From positions 1 to 52,635 of the forward strand of contig CAMDFN010000017.1 of NCBI GenBank assembly GCA_945897565.1: a stretch of DNA of 52,635 nt. The letters run 5' to 3'. A model generated the notes under the pieces. The model was not told the origin of the DNA. It saw only the letters and a list, made by a program, of their open reading frames with translations, and searched no databases. This DNA is from Chryseobacterium gleum. Lineage in GTDB: Bacteria > Bacteroidota > Bacteroidia > Flavobacteriales_D > Crocinitomicaceae. Below, piece after piece: positions 42,674 through 51,567 of this stretch. Numbering within the stretch: position 1 is the first letter of the stretch; every line of letters starts with the position of its first letter. The position numbers and the translations under genes are program-made.

Positions 42674-43339
42674 TTATTTTGTATTGTTATTAAGGTTCAA
42701 AGATAGAAAAGACTTATTAGAAATAATGCGCAAATCTTCGCGATGGATGCCCTTTCTTTTAAAAGTAGTGTCGCAAAGCGAACTGGCATAATGCGGCGTT
42801 ACCTCCACCCTGCCATATTTGATGATTGGAAATACCTCTTCAATTTTTGGCGCGCTGCAATATGGTGTCTGGCGCTTGCGCAAGCCCACTTGAATGGTTT
42901 GTATGAGGCCAGGCGAACCTTCTAGCAATAAGCGAGAGATTTGATCACCTTTCAGCGTAAACAAGTAATTCACTACTGTTTTTCTAGTGCCCTCAGACAT
43001 CGGGCAATCTAGCCAAATTTCTTGGTTCATGCTCAAGACCTTCTCTGTTGCCCATAATACTTTGTAGTCAATGTGCACATTGCGCTGCCCTACGCAAAAA
43101 GCACCCAACGTATCCTTTTTGATGAGGTGCTGCATGAGTTTTGAGAAGGGATGCCCTCCAAAATAAGGGAAGTCAATTTGGATGCTGTCCAGCGCGAGGT
43201 GTTTGTTGTAGTGTTTGATGGGTTCAGCATTGGCGCTCTGCTCCAACAGGTCAAATTGATCCATGCGCGCATGGTTTTCACGACCGCAAGAGAGCAGCGC
43301 TAAACCCAAGCATAATGAAGTCGCGACCTTTAAAATCAT
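42674..43339 (-). CDS. Lipoprotein of unknown function downstream of rimO
   Basis: A 221-residue lipoprotein with lipobox LALLSC (Cys18). The mature part begins with LALDSIQIDFPYFGGHP and continues as mixed strands; four Cys (in GAFCVGQ, WLDCPMSE, TPYCSAP and SSLCDTTF) may form disulfides. The overall look slightly recalls the RsiV/DUF3298 group of exported proteins, but I cannot support that. It overlaps rimO by ATGA and ends one base before fabG, and its last codons carry the fabG promoter. Confidence 0.65.
   Translation of the reverse strand: MILKVATSLCLGLALLSCGRENHARMDQFDLLEQSANAEPIKHYNKHLALDSIQIDFPYFGGHPFSKLMQHLIKKDTLGAFCVGQRNVHIDYKVLWATEKVLSMNQEIWLDCPMSEGTRKTVVNYLFTLKGDQISRLLLEGSPGLIQTIQVGLRKRQTPYCSAPKIEEVFPIIKYGRVEVTPHYASSLCDTTFKRKGIHREDLRIISNKSFLSLNLNNNTK
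42698..42705 (-). promoter_or_regulatory. -7 box of fabG, inside the lipoprotein gene
   Basis: TATCTTTG on the minus strand fits TAnnTTTG. It ends 25 bases before the fabG ATG and lies within the last ten codons of the preceding lipoprotein gene. Confidence 0.5.
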
Positions 43340-44649
43340 ATAACGAGATTGCCGTAGAGATCGTAGTGATCTGCGCTGGTGATCAATACACGCGAAAAAT
43401 CGCCCAATCGAACATAGCCTGCTGATTTTTTAACCAAAACTTCGTTGTCTACCTCTGGAGAATCGAACTCTGAACGGCCGATGAAGTAGTCGCCCTCAGC
43501 GCGGTCAAAAAGCACTTTGAATTCTTTACCTACTTTGAGCTGATTGAGCTCGTAAGAAATACCGCTTTGCAATTCCATAATGACATCGGCGCGTTCTTTT
43601 TTGATCGCCGCCTCTACATCGTCAGTAAATTCGTACGCGTGCGTGTTTTCTTCGTGAGAATAAGTAAAGATACCGAGGCGATCAAAACGCGTGCGCTCAA
43701 CGAAGTCGTACATTTCTTGGAAATCTGCTTCGGTTTCTGAAGGGTAGCCCGCAATTAAGGTGGTGCGCAAGGCCAAGCCCGGCACTTTAGCTCGGATGGT
43801 GGCTACCAATTCTTCTGTTTTTTCTCGGGTGATGCCACGGCGCATGGCCTGTAAAATACGTGTAGACCCATGTTGCAAAGGCATGTCTAAGTACTTGCAG
43901 ATGTTGTCGCGTTCGGCCATTACTTCCAATACATCCATTGGAAAACCAGACGGAAACGCATAGTGCAAGCGGATCCACTCCAAGCCTTCGATATCGGAAA
44001 GACGTTTCAAGAGATCAGAAAGCGCGCGTTTTTTATAAAGATCAAGACCGTAGTAAGTCAGGTCTTGGGCAATGAGCATGATTTCTTTGACACCTTTAGC
44101 TACTAAACTTTTGGCTTGCAAAACCAAATCTTCTATGGGTGTGGATAGGTGCTTGCCACGCATGAGTGGAATAGCGCAAAAAGAACAAGGGCGGTCACAG
44201 CCTTCGGCAATTTTGAAATAAGCATAATGATTTGGCGTGGTGAGGATGCGCTCCCCTACCAACTCGTGTTTGTAGTCGGCTTTTAAGGTTTTGAGCAAAC
44301 GCGGCAATTCGCGCGTGCCAAAGTAAGCATCTACTTCAGGAATTTCGAGCTCGAGCTCAGCGCGGTAACGCTCAGACAAGCAGCCTGTGACGTATACTTT
44401 TTCTACCAAGCCTTCTTGCTTGGCTTCTGCGTAGCGCAAAATGGTATCGATAGACTCTTGCTTGGCGTTGTCAATAAAGCCGCAGGTGTTGATGATCACA
44501 ATTTCAGCATCATCTTGTTGGGCTTCGTGTTCAACATCGAACTGATTGGCTTTGAGCTGCGCCATTAGGACTTCAGAATCAAAGGTATTTTTAGAACAGC
44601 CAAGCGTCACTACGTTGACTTTATTCTTTTTAAGGGTTTTGGTCTTCAT
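43336..44649 (-). CDS. rimO: Ribosomal protein S12 methylthiotransferase RimO
   Basis: RimO is a radical-SAM enzyme that adds a methylthio group to a conserved Asp of ribosomal protein S12. The 437-residue protein has the N-terminal UPF0004 domain (NVVTLGCSKNTFDSEVLMAQ), the radical SAM motif EGCDRPCSFCAIP, and a C-terminal TRAM domain. YPSETEADFQEM and MRRGITREKTEELV are typical of RimO. The start at 44649 is chosen over an upstream ATG at 44679, since a -7 box (44657-44664) lies between them. It is followed by an overlapping lipoprotein gene. Confidence 0.95.
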   Translation of the reverse strand: MKTKTLKKNKVNVVTLGCSKNTFDSEVLMAQLKANQFDVEHEAQQDDAEIVIINTCGFIDNAKQESIDTILRYAEAKQEGLVEKVYVTGCLSERYRAELELEIPEVDAYFGTRELPRLLKTLKADYKHELVGERILTTPNHYAYFKIAEGCDRPCSFCAIPLMRGKHLSTPIEDLVLQAKSLVAKGVKEIMLIAQDLTYYGLDLYKKRALSDLLKRLSDIEGLEWIRLHYAFPSGFPMDVLEVMAERDNICKYLDMPLQHGSTRILQAMRRGITREKTEELVATIRAKVPGLALRTTLIAGYPSETEADFQEMYDFVERTRFDRLGIFTYSHEENTHAYEFTDDVEAAIKKERADVIMELQSGISYELNQLKVGKEFKVLFDRAEGDYFIGRSEFDSPEVDNEVLVKKSAGYVRLGDFSRVLITSADHYDLYGNLVI

Positions 44650-44656
44650 TCGGGTA

Positions 44657-44664
44657 CAAAAATA
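44657..44664 (-). promoter_or_regulatory. -7 box of rimO
   Basis: TATTTTTG on the minus strand fits TAnnTTTG and ends seven bases before the rimO ATG, so the leader should be at most a few bases. Confidence 0.5.
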
Positions 44665-44686
44665 GGACTCTTTGCGCAAATGGTAT

Positions 44687-44694
44687 TACTTTTG
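44687..44694 (+). promoter_or_regulatory. -7 box of the lipoprotein-tlyA operon
   Basis: TACTTTTG fits TAnnTTTG and ends 24 bases before the ATG at 44719. It supports the start at 44719 rather than an upstream one at 44680. Confidence 0.5.
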
Positions 44695-44718
44695 ACGACA
44701 CTTGTCAAACAAGAACCC

Positions 44719-45168
44719 ATGAAAACGCTTTTTACCCTCCTTTTATCCTCGTTGCTTTTTTCTTGTTTCGTGCCTAGATCAAAACGCGTCCCACCTTTAG
44801 AATACATGCCTGTTTACTATGCGCAAATAAATGACTCCATCTACAAGCTTGATGCGGCTCCTATACAAATAGATTCAGTTGCTTTAAACGGAAACATACT
44901 CACTTTGTTTTACACTTCTGCATTCAATCCGGGTAAACTCAGTATGGTGGGCAGTGCAATGCTCACTAAATCATTCCCTCCAATACGAAATTGTAAAATT
45001 CAAGTTGAAGAACAAAATGTAAACAAAAAAAGCAACAGCAATCAAACCTATCATGGAATTGCTCAGTTTAATGTTCGTCCGCTTTGCTATAAATCCACCA
45101 AAGATGCGCCTACCTATATTCAAATTCAAGGTTGGCCCGAAAAAATACTTTTTATTTACAACGACTAA
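44719..45168 (+). CDS. Small lipoprotein of unknown function
   Basis: A 149-residue lipoprotein with lipobox SLLFSC (Cys12) when started at 44719. The mature part is a beta-rich domain with a conserved-looking middle (IQIDSVALNGNILTLFYTSA) and a late GWPEKILF. I do not recognise a family. It is joined to tlyA by a TAATG overlap. Confidence 0.7.
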   Translation: MKTLFTLLLSSLLFSCFVPRSKRVPPLEYMPVYYAQINDSIYKLDAAPIQIDSVALNGNILTLFYTSAFNPGKLSMVGSAMLTKSFPPIRNCKIQVEEQNVNKKSNSNQTYHGIAQFNVRPLCYKSTKDAPTYIQIQGWPEKILFIYND

Positions 45169-45899
45169 TGGAAGAACGCATTGATAAAATCATCTTGGAA
45201 CGCGGTTTGGTGAGCACCAGAGTACGCGCCGAGGAAATCATCAAAAAGTACGGTGTAAAAGTCAATGGAAAGCTATATGCCAAGCCGGGCAAAAAAGTGC
45301 CTACAGATGCCGTCATTGAACTTTTAGCCGAAGAAATCCCTTGGGTTTCAAGATCGGCATTTAAGTTAATTGCCGCACTTGACTTCTGGAAAATAGAGGT
45401 CAAGGACCAAACATACATTGATTTAGGCGCCAGTACAGGCGGCTTCACCGAAGTGCTGCTAGACCGCGGTTTGGCCAAATCTTATTGTGTAAATGTGGCT
45501 CAAAAACAGTTGCACTCCAAAATAAAAGAAGACAGCCGCGTCCTTAATTTGGAAAAAACCCATGCCCGAGACCTCACCACAAAATTAATCCCAGAACAAG
45601 TGGATGGTTTGGTGGTCGATGTCTCCTTTATTTCTCTCGAAAAGGTCTTGCCCTTTACGATTCCCTTTCTCAAAGAAAAAGCCACAGTACTGCTCTGTAT
45701 AAAGCCGCAATTTGAGCTTGGCCCCGGCTGTCTGAACAAAGCAGGTGTTGTAAAAGATACCAGTCAGTACCCCGCACTCTTAGCAAACATCAAACAGATG
45801 GCCCTGCGCAATCAATTGCAGTGGAGAGGTTACATAGACTCTCCGTTGCTCGGAGGCGATGGCAACACAGAATTTTTGGGCTATTTTGAAAAGATTTAA
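45168..45899 (+). CDS. tlyA: TlyA-family rRNA 2'-O-methyltransferase / haemolysin-like protein
   Basis: A 243-residue protein with an N-terminal S4 RNA-binding domain (MEERIDKIILERGLVSTRVR, then EEIIKKYGVKVNGK) and an FtsJ-like methyltransferase domain: YIDLGASTGGFTEVLLDRG for SAM binding, VVDVSFISLEKVLP, and IKPQFELGPG. TlyA methylates the 2'-O of cytidines in 16S and 23S rRNA in mycobacteria; the same reaction is likely but not shown here. It overlaps the lipoprotein gene by TAATG. Confidence 0.92.
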   Translation: MEERIDKIILERGLVSTRVRAEEIIKKYGVKVNGKLYAKPGKKVPTDAVIELLAEEIPWVSRSAFKLIAALDFWKIEVKDQTYIDLGASTGGFTEVLLDRGLAKSYCVNVAQKQLHSKIKEDSRVLNLEKTHARDLTTKLIPEQVDGLVVDVSFISLEKVLPFTIPFLKEKATVLLCIKPQFELGPGCLNKAGVVKDTSQYPALLANIKQMALRNQLQWRGYIDSPLLGGDGNTEFLGYFEKI

Positions 45900-45901
45900 G
45901 C

Positions 45902-45909
45902 TATTTTTG
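45902..45909 (+). promoter_or_regulatory. -7 box before the 122-residue gene
   Basis: TATTTTTG fits TAnnTTTG and ends seven bases before the ATG at 45917. It lies three bases after the tlyA stop. Confidence 0.45.
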
Positions 45910-45916
45910 CAGCAAC

Positions 45917-46285
45917 ATGATGACGATTGAAGATTTAGAGCGGGCTTTTTTAGATTTAGAATTTCAGGCCAACCGCATTGCCAAACTCAAGGAAGTCGAC
46001 GCCGATCACCTCCATAAATTCAATACGCGTTCTGAGCAAGTGCGCCATCAGTTATTAAAAATGGGACTGCGCCCAGACCTACATCAAAGCCTAGCAGAAA
46101 CAACGCCCATTGATGAAAATTTTATGCCCGCCTACAATTTGGGTAAAAAAATCTTAAATGTGCTGCTAGTTGGTCAACACAAAAAGCGCTACATCCCTAA
46201 GCAACAAGAAATATATTTCCGCAAAGAAGTTGCCGAGCGCAACCGTTTATACAGCTATGCCAAAGGTCATTTGTCTGTAGATTGA
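45917..46285 (+). CDS. Conserved-looking small protein of unknown function
   Basis: A 122-residue, mostly helical and charged protein without signal peptide or membrane segment. It begins MMTIEDLERAFLDLEFQANR, contains a basic patch (GQHKKRYIPKQQE) and ends with YSYAKGHLSVD. I do not recognise it. The reading frame has normal codon use, ends cleanly 17 bases before the amylase stop, and has its own promoter box, so I think it is real. A second in-frame ATG at 45920 is an equally good start. Confidence 0.65.
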   Translation: MMTIEDLERAFLDLEFQANRIAKLKEVDADHLHKFNTRSEQVRHQLLKMGLRPDLHQSLAETTPIDENFMPAYNLGKKILNVLLVGQHKKRYIPKQQEIYFRKEVAERNRLYSYAKGHLSVD

Positions 46286-46302
46286 GAGCCCTTTAAATCC
46301 AG

Positions 46303-48645
46303 CTAGTCCAGTACTTGTAGTTGTTTAAAAATCTTTGCTCGATTGGTTTGAATGGCCAGCCAATAAAACCCGTTTTCCAATGGCTGAAGTTGCACTTCAT
46401 ACGCGTTATCGTTCACGGAAGTAAAATTTAGGTCAGTGGACTTCCCCAATACATCAATGATGGCCAAATTTTCTATGAGAAGCCCTTCAGAAAGTGTAAT
46501 TTTAAACTGACCATTTGTCGGGTTCGGAAATATATTGATGTCCAAATCAGTAAACTCCTCCAAACCAATTCCAGGTTCAGTAAAGGCACAAGCACATTTG
46601 TTCTTCACCTCATTCGTCTGTACTACAGCGGGCGCTTGGTAGTTGGCTTTGACCCAGCAATGTTGGCCTGCTTGGCTGGCCGTTGCATTGCGCAGGCGAA
46701 TGGTATACCAACCGCTATATGTTGGCGTAAACGTGAACACCCCGTTGCCAGCTTGGGTTAAGGAATCAAGAGGCGTACAATTTTTATCGAGAATCGCTAA
46801 TGTAAGGGCTAGGTTTGCAGCACTCGGATACCATTCAATCTGTACCTCTTCTCCCGCTTTGGCATATATGCGCCCTACGACTCTGCACTCAAGGCTATTG
46901 TTGGGTAATTTACCCCCTTGTTGTAAAGAATTGGCGTGGCGATCGCCGAGGTCGTCGTTCATTTCCCATTCTTGAACCACATTTTTAGCAGGGCGCTGAT
47001 AGTTGGTAACAATGCCTTGTGGCGCCCAAACGCAGTAACCCCTGCGGCCTAAAGTGGCACTGCCATCGCAAGGTGGAATGGAGATATTCACTTTTCCGCC
47101 GCCGTAAACTGTTGCTGTTGCGTTACCGTTTGCGCCAGAATAGTCCACTAGTATAGTGCCGTCGGGCCAATTGGTTTGCACGCCTGTTAGGTTTTGACCT
47201 TGACTCCAGCTATCGGTAATGCCAATGAGTGCCTTCGCACCGCGCTCAATGACGAGCGCGTCCGGCGCTTGCCAACGCAGAAAGTAGGCGCCCTCTTTGA
47301 AGTGCAAGTTTTGATGGCACCACAACAAATTCTCGATATCGCTGTCTGCCGGTAAAGCGCTGGCATCAGTAGGTGTGTGCCCAAAGCGGTTACCGTTGTA
47401 GCCAATATCAAAGAGGTCTTCAAAAAAGATTTGGGGGGCGCCGTCTACAGCCAATGCAATGGCGTGTGCGGCAGAATTGCGGCCGTCGTTGGGTTCTATG
47501 TGCGGGCTAAGTTCTGAACCGGCATTCCAACCGGTGTAGTTGCCCTGGGCAGAGAGCTGCGGCCTAAAAGTATCGTGGTTATTGACAAAAGGCACAGTGC
47601 GTTGGCGGTTTTGCTGTTGCTGAGACGGAATTTGACTGAGGTCGTAGTTGCCATTGCCACTCGCCATTGCCGAAAGCGCAAAACGCAAATTAAAATCAAA
47701 GGTACCCGCACGGTTTTGTACAGCATCTGCCCACGCGTCGAGCTGAGCAGTACTCCCTACCCATTCGCCAACGGCAAAGAGTTCGGCGCCGCCACTTGCC
47801 CACATAGCGCCATATTGCAGGTTCCAAAGGACGTCTTCTGACACATACGTCGGAAAATGCTTCACGGCATCGAAACGCAAGCCATCAAAACCAACTTGTT
47901 TCTTGTACCAAACAAGCCAATTTCTCATCCCATTTCTCATGTAATCAGCACCTTGAGAAGGATTATATAAAGCATTAGATGATGTTCCAAAAGCAGTGCT
48001 TTCAAAGGATACATCGGGGCCCCAATAAGGGGAATTGATATCGTTGGTACAGCAAATATTGTTGTTGTTTGGGTAAAAATTGGGCCAATTTTTAGCAAAG
48101 CGGCCTTCTCGGGCCAAATAATTCGCCGCGCTTTCCGAGGAAGCTGGCGTCTTGAAACTCACGTATCTAAAGTTTTTATAGCGGTTGTTTTGGCCGTCGT
48201 CCATGGCGGCGGGGTCTTGGCCTCCCGAACCATTGGCGCTACCGGCGTTACTGACATGATTGAGCACCACATCTTGGATAACATCTATGCCATTGGCGTG
48301 CAATACCGCTACCATGCGCAAGAGCTCGTCTTTGTCGCCCATGCGGGTTTTGGTGTTGTTCTTTTGAAATTTATCGCCGAGATCGTAATGATCAAACGGA
48401 GAGTAGCCCACGCTATTGGTACCCGCATTTTTGATGGTTGGCGGAATCCAGACGGCGTCTACACCCATGGCAGCTAGACGCGGCGCAAGTTCGGTGACGT
48501 AGTTGGCCCAGCCATTGGGGTAGTTGGTGTTCCAGTAATCCCACCAGTAGGCCTGCAAGACCACCTGTCGGTTTGTTGGATTGACCTGCGCAGACACCTT
48601 TTGGAAGCCCAAAAGCATCAAAATACATAACAAATAAATTTTCAT
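46303..48645 (-). CDS. Secreted GH13 alpha-amylase with T9SS sorting domain
   Basis: A 780-residue extracellular amylase that hydrolyses alpha-1,4-glucan. Signal peptide MKIYLLCILMLLGFQKVSAQ. Catalytic barrel: GFDGLRFDAVKHFP carries the nucleophile Asp, AVGEWVGS the acid/base Glu, and FVNNHDTFRP the transition-state Asp. A barrel-closing beta domain follows near residues 400-510, then a beta-sandwich with GWYTIRLRNATASQ and a Cys-rich linker (CACAF). The last 75 residues (IFPNPTNGQFKITLSEG, then ENGFYWLAIQTNRA) are a type A T9SS sorting domain. The ATG at 48645 is preferred to an adjacent GTG. It is last in the maltodextrin operon, ten bases after the GH65 gene. Confidence 0.95.
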   Translation of the reverse strand: MKIYLLCILMLLGFQKVSAQVNPTNRQVVLQAYWWDYWNTNYPNGWANYVTELAPRLAAMGVDAVWIPPTIKNAGTNSVGYSPFDHYDLGDKFQKNNTKTRMGDKDELLRMVAVLHANGIDVIQDVVLNHVSNAGSANGSGGQDPAAMDDGQNNRYKNFRYVSFKTPASSESAANYLAREGRFAKNWPNFYPNNNNICCTNDINSPYWGPDVSFESTAFGTSSNALYNPSQGADYMRNGMRNWLVWYKKQVGFDGLRFDAVKHFPTYVSEDVLWNLQYGAMWASGGAELFAVGEWVGSTAQLDAWADAVQNRAGTFDFNLRFALSAMASGNGNYDLSQIPSQQQQNRQRTVPFVNNHDTFRPQLSAQGNYTGWNAGSELSPHIEPNDGRNSAAHAIALAVDGAPQIFFEDLFDIGYNGNRFGHTPTDASALPADSDIENLLWCHQNLHFKEGAYFLRWQAPDALVIERGAKALIGITDSWSQGQNLTGVQTNWPDGTILVDYSGANGNATATVYGGGKVNISIPPCDGSATLGRRGYCVWAPQGIVTNYQRPAKNVVQEWEMNDDLGDRHANSLQQGGKLPNNSLECRVVGRIYAKAGEEVQIEWYPSAANLALTLAILDKNCTPLDSLTQAGNGVFTFTPTYSGWYTIRLRNATASQAGQHCWVKANYQAPAVVQTNEVKNKCACAFTEPGIGLEEFTDLDINIFPNPTNGQFKITLSEGLLIENLAIIDVLGKSTDLNFTSVNDNAYEVQLQPLENGFYWLAIQTNRAKIFKQLQVLD

Positions 48646-48655
48646 CACATCTGAA

Positions 48656-50938
48656 TTACTTCAGTGCTGCCTCATGCTGGGCTCCTGCCTTAATTTGAAT
48701 GGTAGTGCCCGCTAAATCACATGATAACAACGCCGAACCTAAATTAGTAATTGTTACTTTATCTTGGGTAATCGCTATGTCGAGCGGTTGATTTTGGTAG
48801 CGGATTTGAAATGCATAACTTTTCCAAGGATGTGGAATCTGCGGGTCGATAGACAAACCGTCTTCGTACACACGCACGCCCGCCAAGCCTTCAACAACCG
48901 ACATCCAGGTTCCGGCCATTGAGGTAATATGTAAGCCTTCGTCTGCCTCGTGGTTGTAATCATCTAAATCGAGACGACTCGTGCGCAAATACAATTCAAG
49001 GGCTTTGTCTAGGCGCTTGATTTTAGCCGCCAAAATAACGTGCACACAAGGAGATAGAGAGGATTCATGTACCGTTTTAGGCTCATAGAAATCAAAGTTC
49101 TCGCGGATGATGTCTTCAGTGAAATGATCTTCGAACAAATAAAGCCCTTGCAAAACATCGGCTTGCTTGATAAATATGGAACGCAAAATGCGGTCCCAAG
49201 ACCAATGCTGATTGATCGGGCGCTCAGCAACAGGCAAATCTGCCGTATTAAGTTGCTCTTTATCCATGAAACCCTCTTGCTGTAAAAATGTGTTTGTTCC
49301 CTCGAGTTGCGGTAAGTAAACGTTGGCAACTATATGCTCAAACTTCTCTATTTCTTTGATCGATAACTTTTGAGGCAATGGGTTCTGCACCTTCGCGTTG
49401 ACTTCTAAACAATAGGCAATACACCAACGCGCAATGTAATTGGTGTACCAGTTGTTGTTGACGTTGTTTTCGTATTCATTAGGCCCCGTAACGCCAAGCA
49501 TGACATACGCTTGCTTGGCTTCTGACCAATTGAAGCGCTGCGCCCAAAAGCGCGCTATGCCTGCCAAAACAGGCAAGCCGAAGGTGTCTAGGTAGGCGTG
49601 ATCGCCGGTATGGCGCACATAGTTGTATATCCCAAAAGCAATTGCGCCGTTGCGGTGGATCTCTTCAAAAGTGATTTCCCATTCGTTGTGGCACTCTTCG
49701 CCGTTCATAGTCACCATTGGGTACAGCGCCGCACCGTCTTTGAAACCGAGCTTTTCTGCGTTTTCGATGGCCCGATCTAAGTGGTGGTAACGGTAAACCA
49801 AGAGCTGACGCGCTACTTTTGGATCGGCTGTTTTCAGGTAGAAAGGCAAGCAATACGCCTCGGTATCCCAATAAGTAGCGCCACCGTATTTTTCACCAGT
49901 AAAACCTTTTGGCCCGATATTGAGTTTCGCATTTTTACCGGTATAGGTTTGGTACAAATGAAAAATATTGAAACGAATTCCTTGCTGTGAAGGCACATCG
50001 CCTTCAATAGAAATATCGGCACTCTTCCAGATGTCGGCCCACGCGGCTTCGTGCTCGGCACGCAAGTGATCAAAACCTGTGATGTAGGCATCGCGCACGC
50101 GCTTGATGGCCTTGGCTGCTAATTCAAACTCAGAATGGTTGATGGTTGAAGTAACTGCTACATATTTTTTGAGCGTAAAGCAAACGCCTTGCTCTAAGTA
50201 GTGTTCAAAGTTGTTTTCTACGTAGAAGTCGCGCTGTGCGATATTCGGATGGATGGTCAGTAGTTCTTGCGCGCGCCAAAAGCTAAAACGCATGGCAACA
50301 GCCACGCAAAAATCGGTTTTTTTGGTGCGTGTACACAAAATGCCTTTCTGCAGATCTACTTTTCTGGAGTCTTCTCGCCAAAAGAATTCATCGTAGTTGG
50401 CGTCGTGGTTGCTCACGTTGCCGTCTATGTATGGCGTAAATTTGACGTTGCCACTGAAGTTGAGGGGTGTAACAGAATAACTAATGGCAGCAATTTCTTC
50501 GCGGGCCATAGAGCAAAAGCGCAGGCTCTCTATTTCAAGCTCTTTGCCGCTGCCAAAAACCACGCGCACCGTTCTTTTGAGCAAACCGTTTTGCATGTCT
50601 AACTCGCGGTGAAAATACTTGACCTGTTGTATATTTAGATCAAGTTGTTCGCCGTCTATGCTGATGTCTATACCGATCCAGTTGGTAGAGTTGACTACTT
50701 TGGCAAAGTATTCCGGATACCCGTTTTTCCACCAACCTACTCTTGTTTTATCTGGGTAATAAACGCCTCCAATGTAGCTTCCTTGCAAAGAAGGTCCGCT
50801 GTATTTTTCTTCAAAATTGGCGCGCTGGCCAAAAGAACCATTGCCGATACTGAAAATACTTTCGGCTTGTTGTTGTTTACTTGGGTCAAATTTGCTTTCG
50901 ATGATCTTCCAGGGATCAATGTCAAATAAATTACGCAT
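48656..50938 (-). CDS. GH65 maltose phosphorylase-like enzyme
   Basis: A 760-residue inverting phosphorylase that splits maltose (or a related glucoside) with phosphate into glucose and beta-glucose-1-phosphate. GVTGPNEYENNVNNNWYTN holds the likely acid Glu488, at almost the same place as Glu487 of the Lactobacillus maltose phosphorylase. YWDTEAYCLPFY and the N-terminal beta-sandwich (IGNGSFGQRANFEEKYSG) complete the family. No signal peptide, so it is cytosolic. It overlaps pgmB by eight bases. Maltose is the most likely substrate given the neighbours; kojibiose or trehalose cannot be excluded. Confidence 0.93.
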   Translation of the reverse strand: MRNLFDIDPWKIIESKFDPSKQQQAESIFSIGNGSFGQRANFEEKYSGPSLQGSYIGGVYYPDKTRVGWWKNGYPEYFAKVVNSTNWIGIDISIDGEQLDLNIQQVKYFHRELDMQNGLLKRTVRVVFGSGKELEIESLRFCSMAREEIAAISYSVTPLNFSGNVKFTPYIDGNVSNHDANYDEFFWREDSRKVDLQKGILCTRTKKTDFCVAVAMRFSFWRAQELLTIHPNIAQRDFYVENNFEHYLEQGVCFTLKKYVAVTSTINHSEFELAAKAIKRVRDAYITGFDHLRAEHEAAWADIWKSADISIEGDVPSQQGIRFNIFHLYQTYTGKNAKLNIGPKGFTGEKYGGATYWDTEAYCLPFYLKTADPKVARQLLVYRYHHLDRAIENAEKLGFKDGAALYPMVTMNGEECHNEWEITFEEIHRNGAIAFGIYNYVRHTGDHAYLDTFGLPVLAGIARFWAQRFNWSEAKQAYVMLGVTGPNEYENNVNNNWYTNYIARWCIAYCLEVNAKVQNPLPQKLSIKEIEKFEHIVANVYLPQLEGTNTFLQQEGFMDKEQLNTADLPVAERPINQHWSWDRILRSIFIKQADVLQGLYLFEDHFTEDIIRENFDFYEPKTVHESSLSPCVHVILAAKIKRLDKALELYLRTSRLDLDDYNHEADEGLHITSMAGTWMSVVEGLAGVRVYEDGLSIDPQIPHPWKSYAFQIRYQNQPLDIAITQDKVTITNLGSALLSCDLAGTTIQIKAGAQHEAALK

Positions 50939-51566
50939 ATTGCTCTACTCTAAATTCGGTCAAATCGTTCAAATAAATATCTGCTACTGCTGCAATGTGC
51001 GGGTTACCCACCCCCACCGCAATGAAACCACCTGCTTTGGCTGCCGCAATACCGGATGCTGCATCTTCAAAAACCATACACACCGATGGATCAAGACCTA
51101 AAGCCCTCGCTCCGTTGAGAAAGACTTCAGGGTGCGGTTTAGGATCTTGGACACCGTTGCCGTCTATCACTACATCAAAATATTGGCTAATTTGGAGCTT
51201 GTCTAAAATAAAATTGGCGTTCTTGCTAGAAGAACCTACCCCTAAACGGATTCCTTTTTCTTTTGCCTGTTGGAGCAAATGCAAGACACCAGGCAGTAAG
51301 TTCTCTTGATCCAAATTTTGAATAGAGTCCAGATAAAACGCATTCTTGCTTTTCAAAAAAGTCTCAAATTCAGCGCTCGAAATTGTTTTTGCTCCTAATT
51401 CAAGTATTTTTTTGAGGGAATCTGCCCTACTCACGCCTTTTAAGAGTTCATTTTCTTTCTCTGTAAATTGAATTCCTAAAGAATGGGCACAGCGCTGCCA
51501 GGCTAAAAAGTGGTTGTGTTCGGTGCTGACCAAGACGCCGTCGAGGTCAAATAGAAAAGCTTTCAT
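50931..51566 (-). CDS. pgmB: Beta-phosphoglucomutase
   Basis: A 211-residue HAD-superfamily enzyme that turns beta-glucose-1-phosphate into glucose-6-phosphate via beta-1,6-bisphosphate. FDLDGVLVST holds the phosphorylated Asp (residue 8) and the acid/base Asp (residue 10); GVGSSSKNA and VFEDAASGIAAAKAG are the other motifs. The ATG at 51566 is preferred to a GTG at 51575. It sits between the transporter and GH65 genes and directly uses the product of the latter. Confidence 0.94.
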   Translation of the reverse strand: MKAFLFDLDGVLVSTEHNHFLAWQRCAHSLGIQFTEKENELLKGVSRADSLKKILELGAKTISSAEFETFLKSKNAFYLDSIQNLDQENLLPGVLHLLQQAKEKGIRLGVGSSSKNANFILDKLQISQYFDVVIDGNGVQDPKPHPEVFLNGARALGLDPSVCMVFEDAASGIAAAKAGGFIAVGVGNPHIAAVADIYLNDLTEFRVEQYA

Positions 51567-51567
51567 T

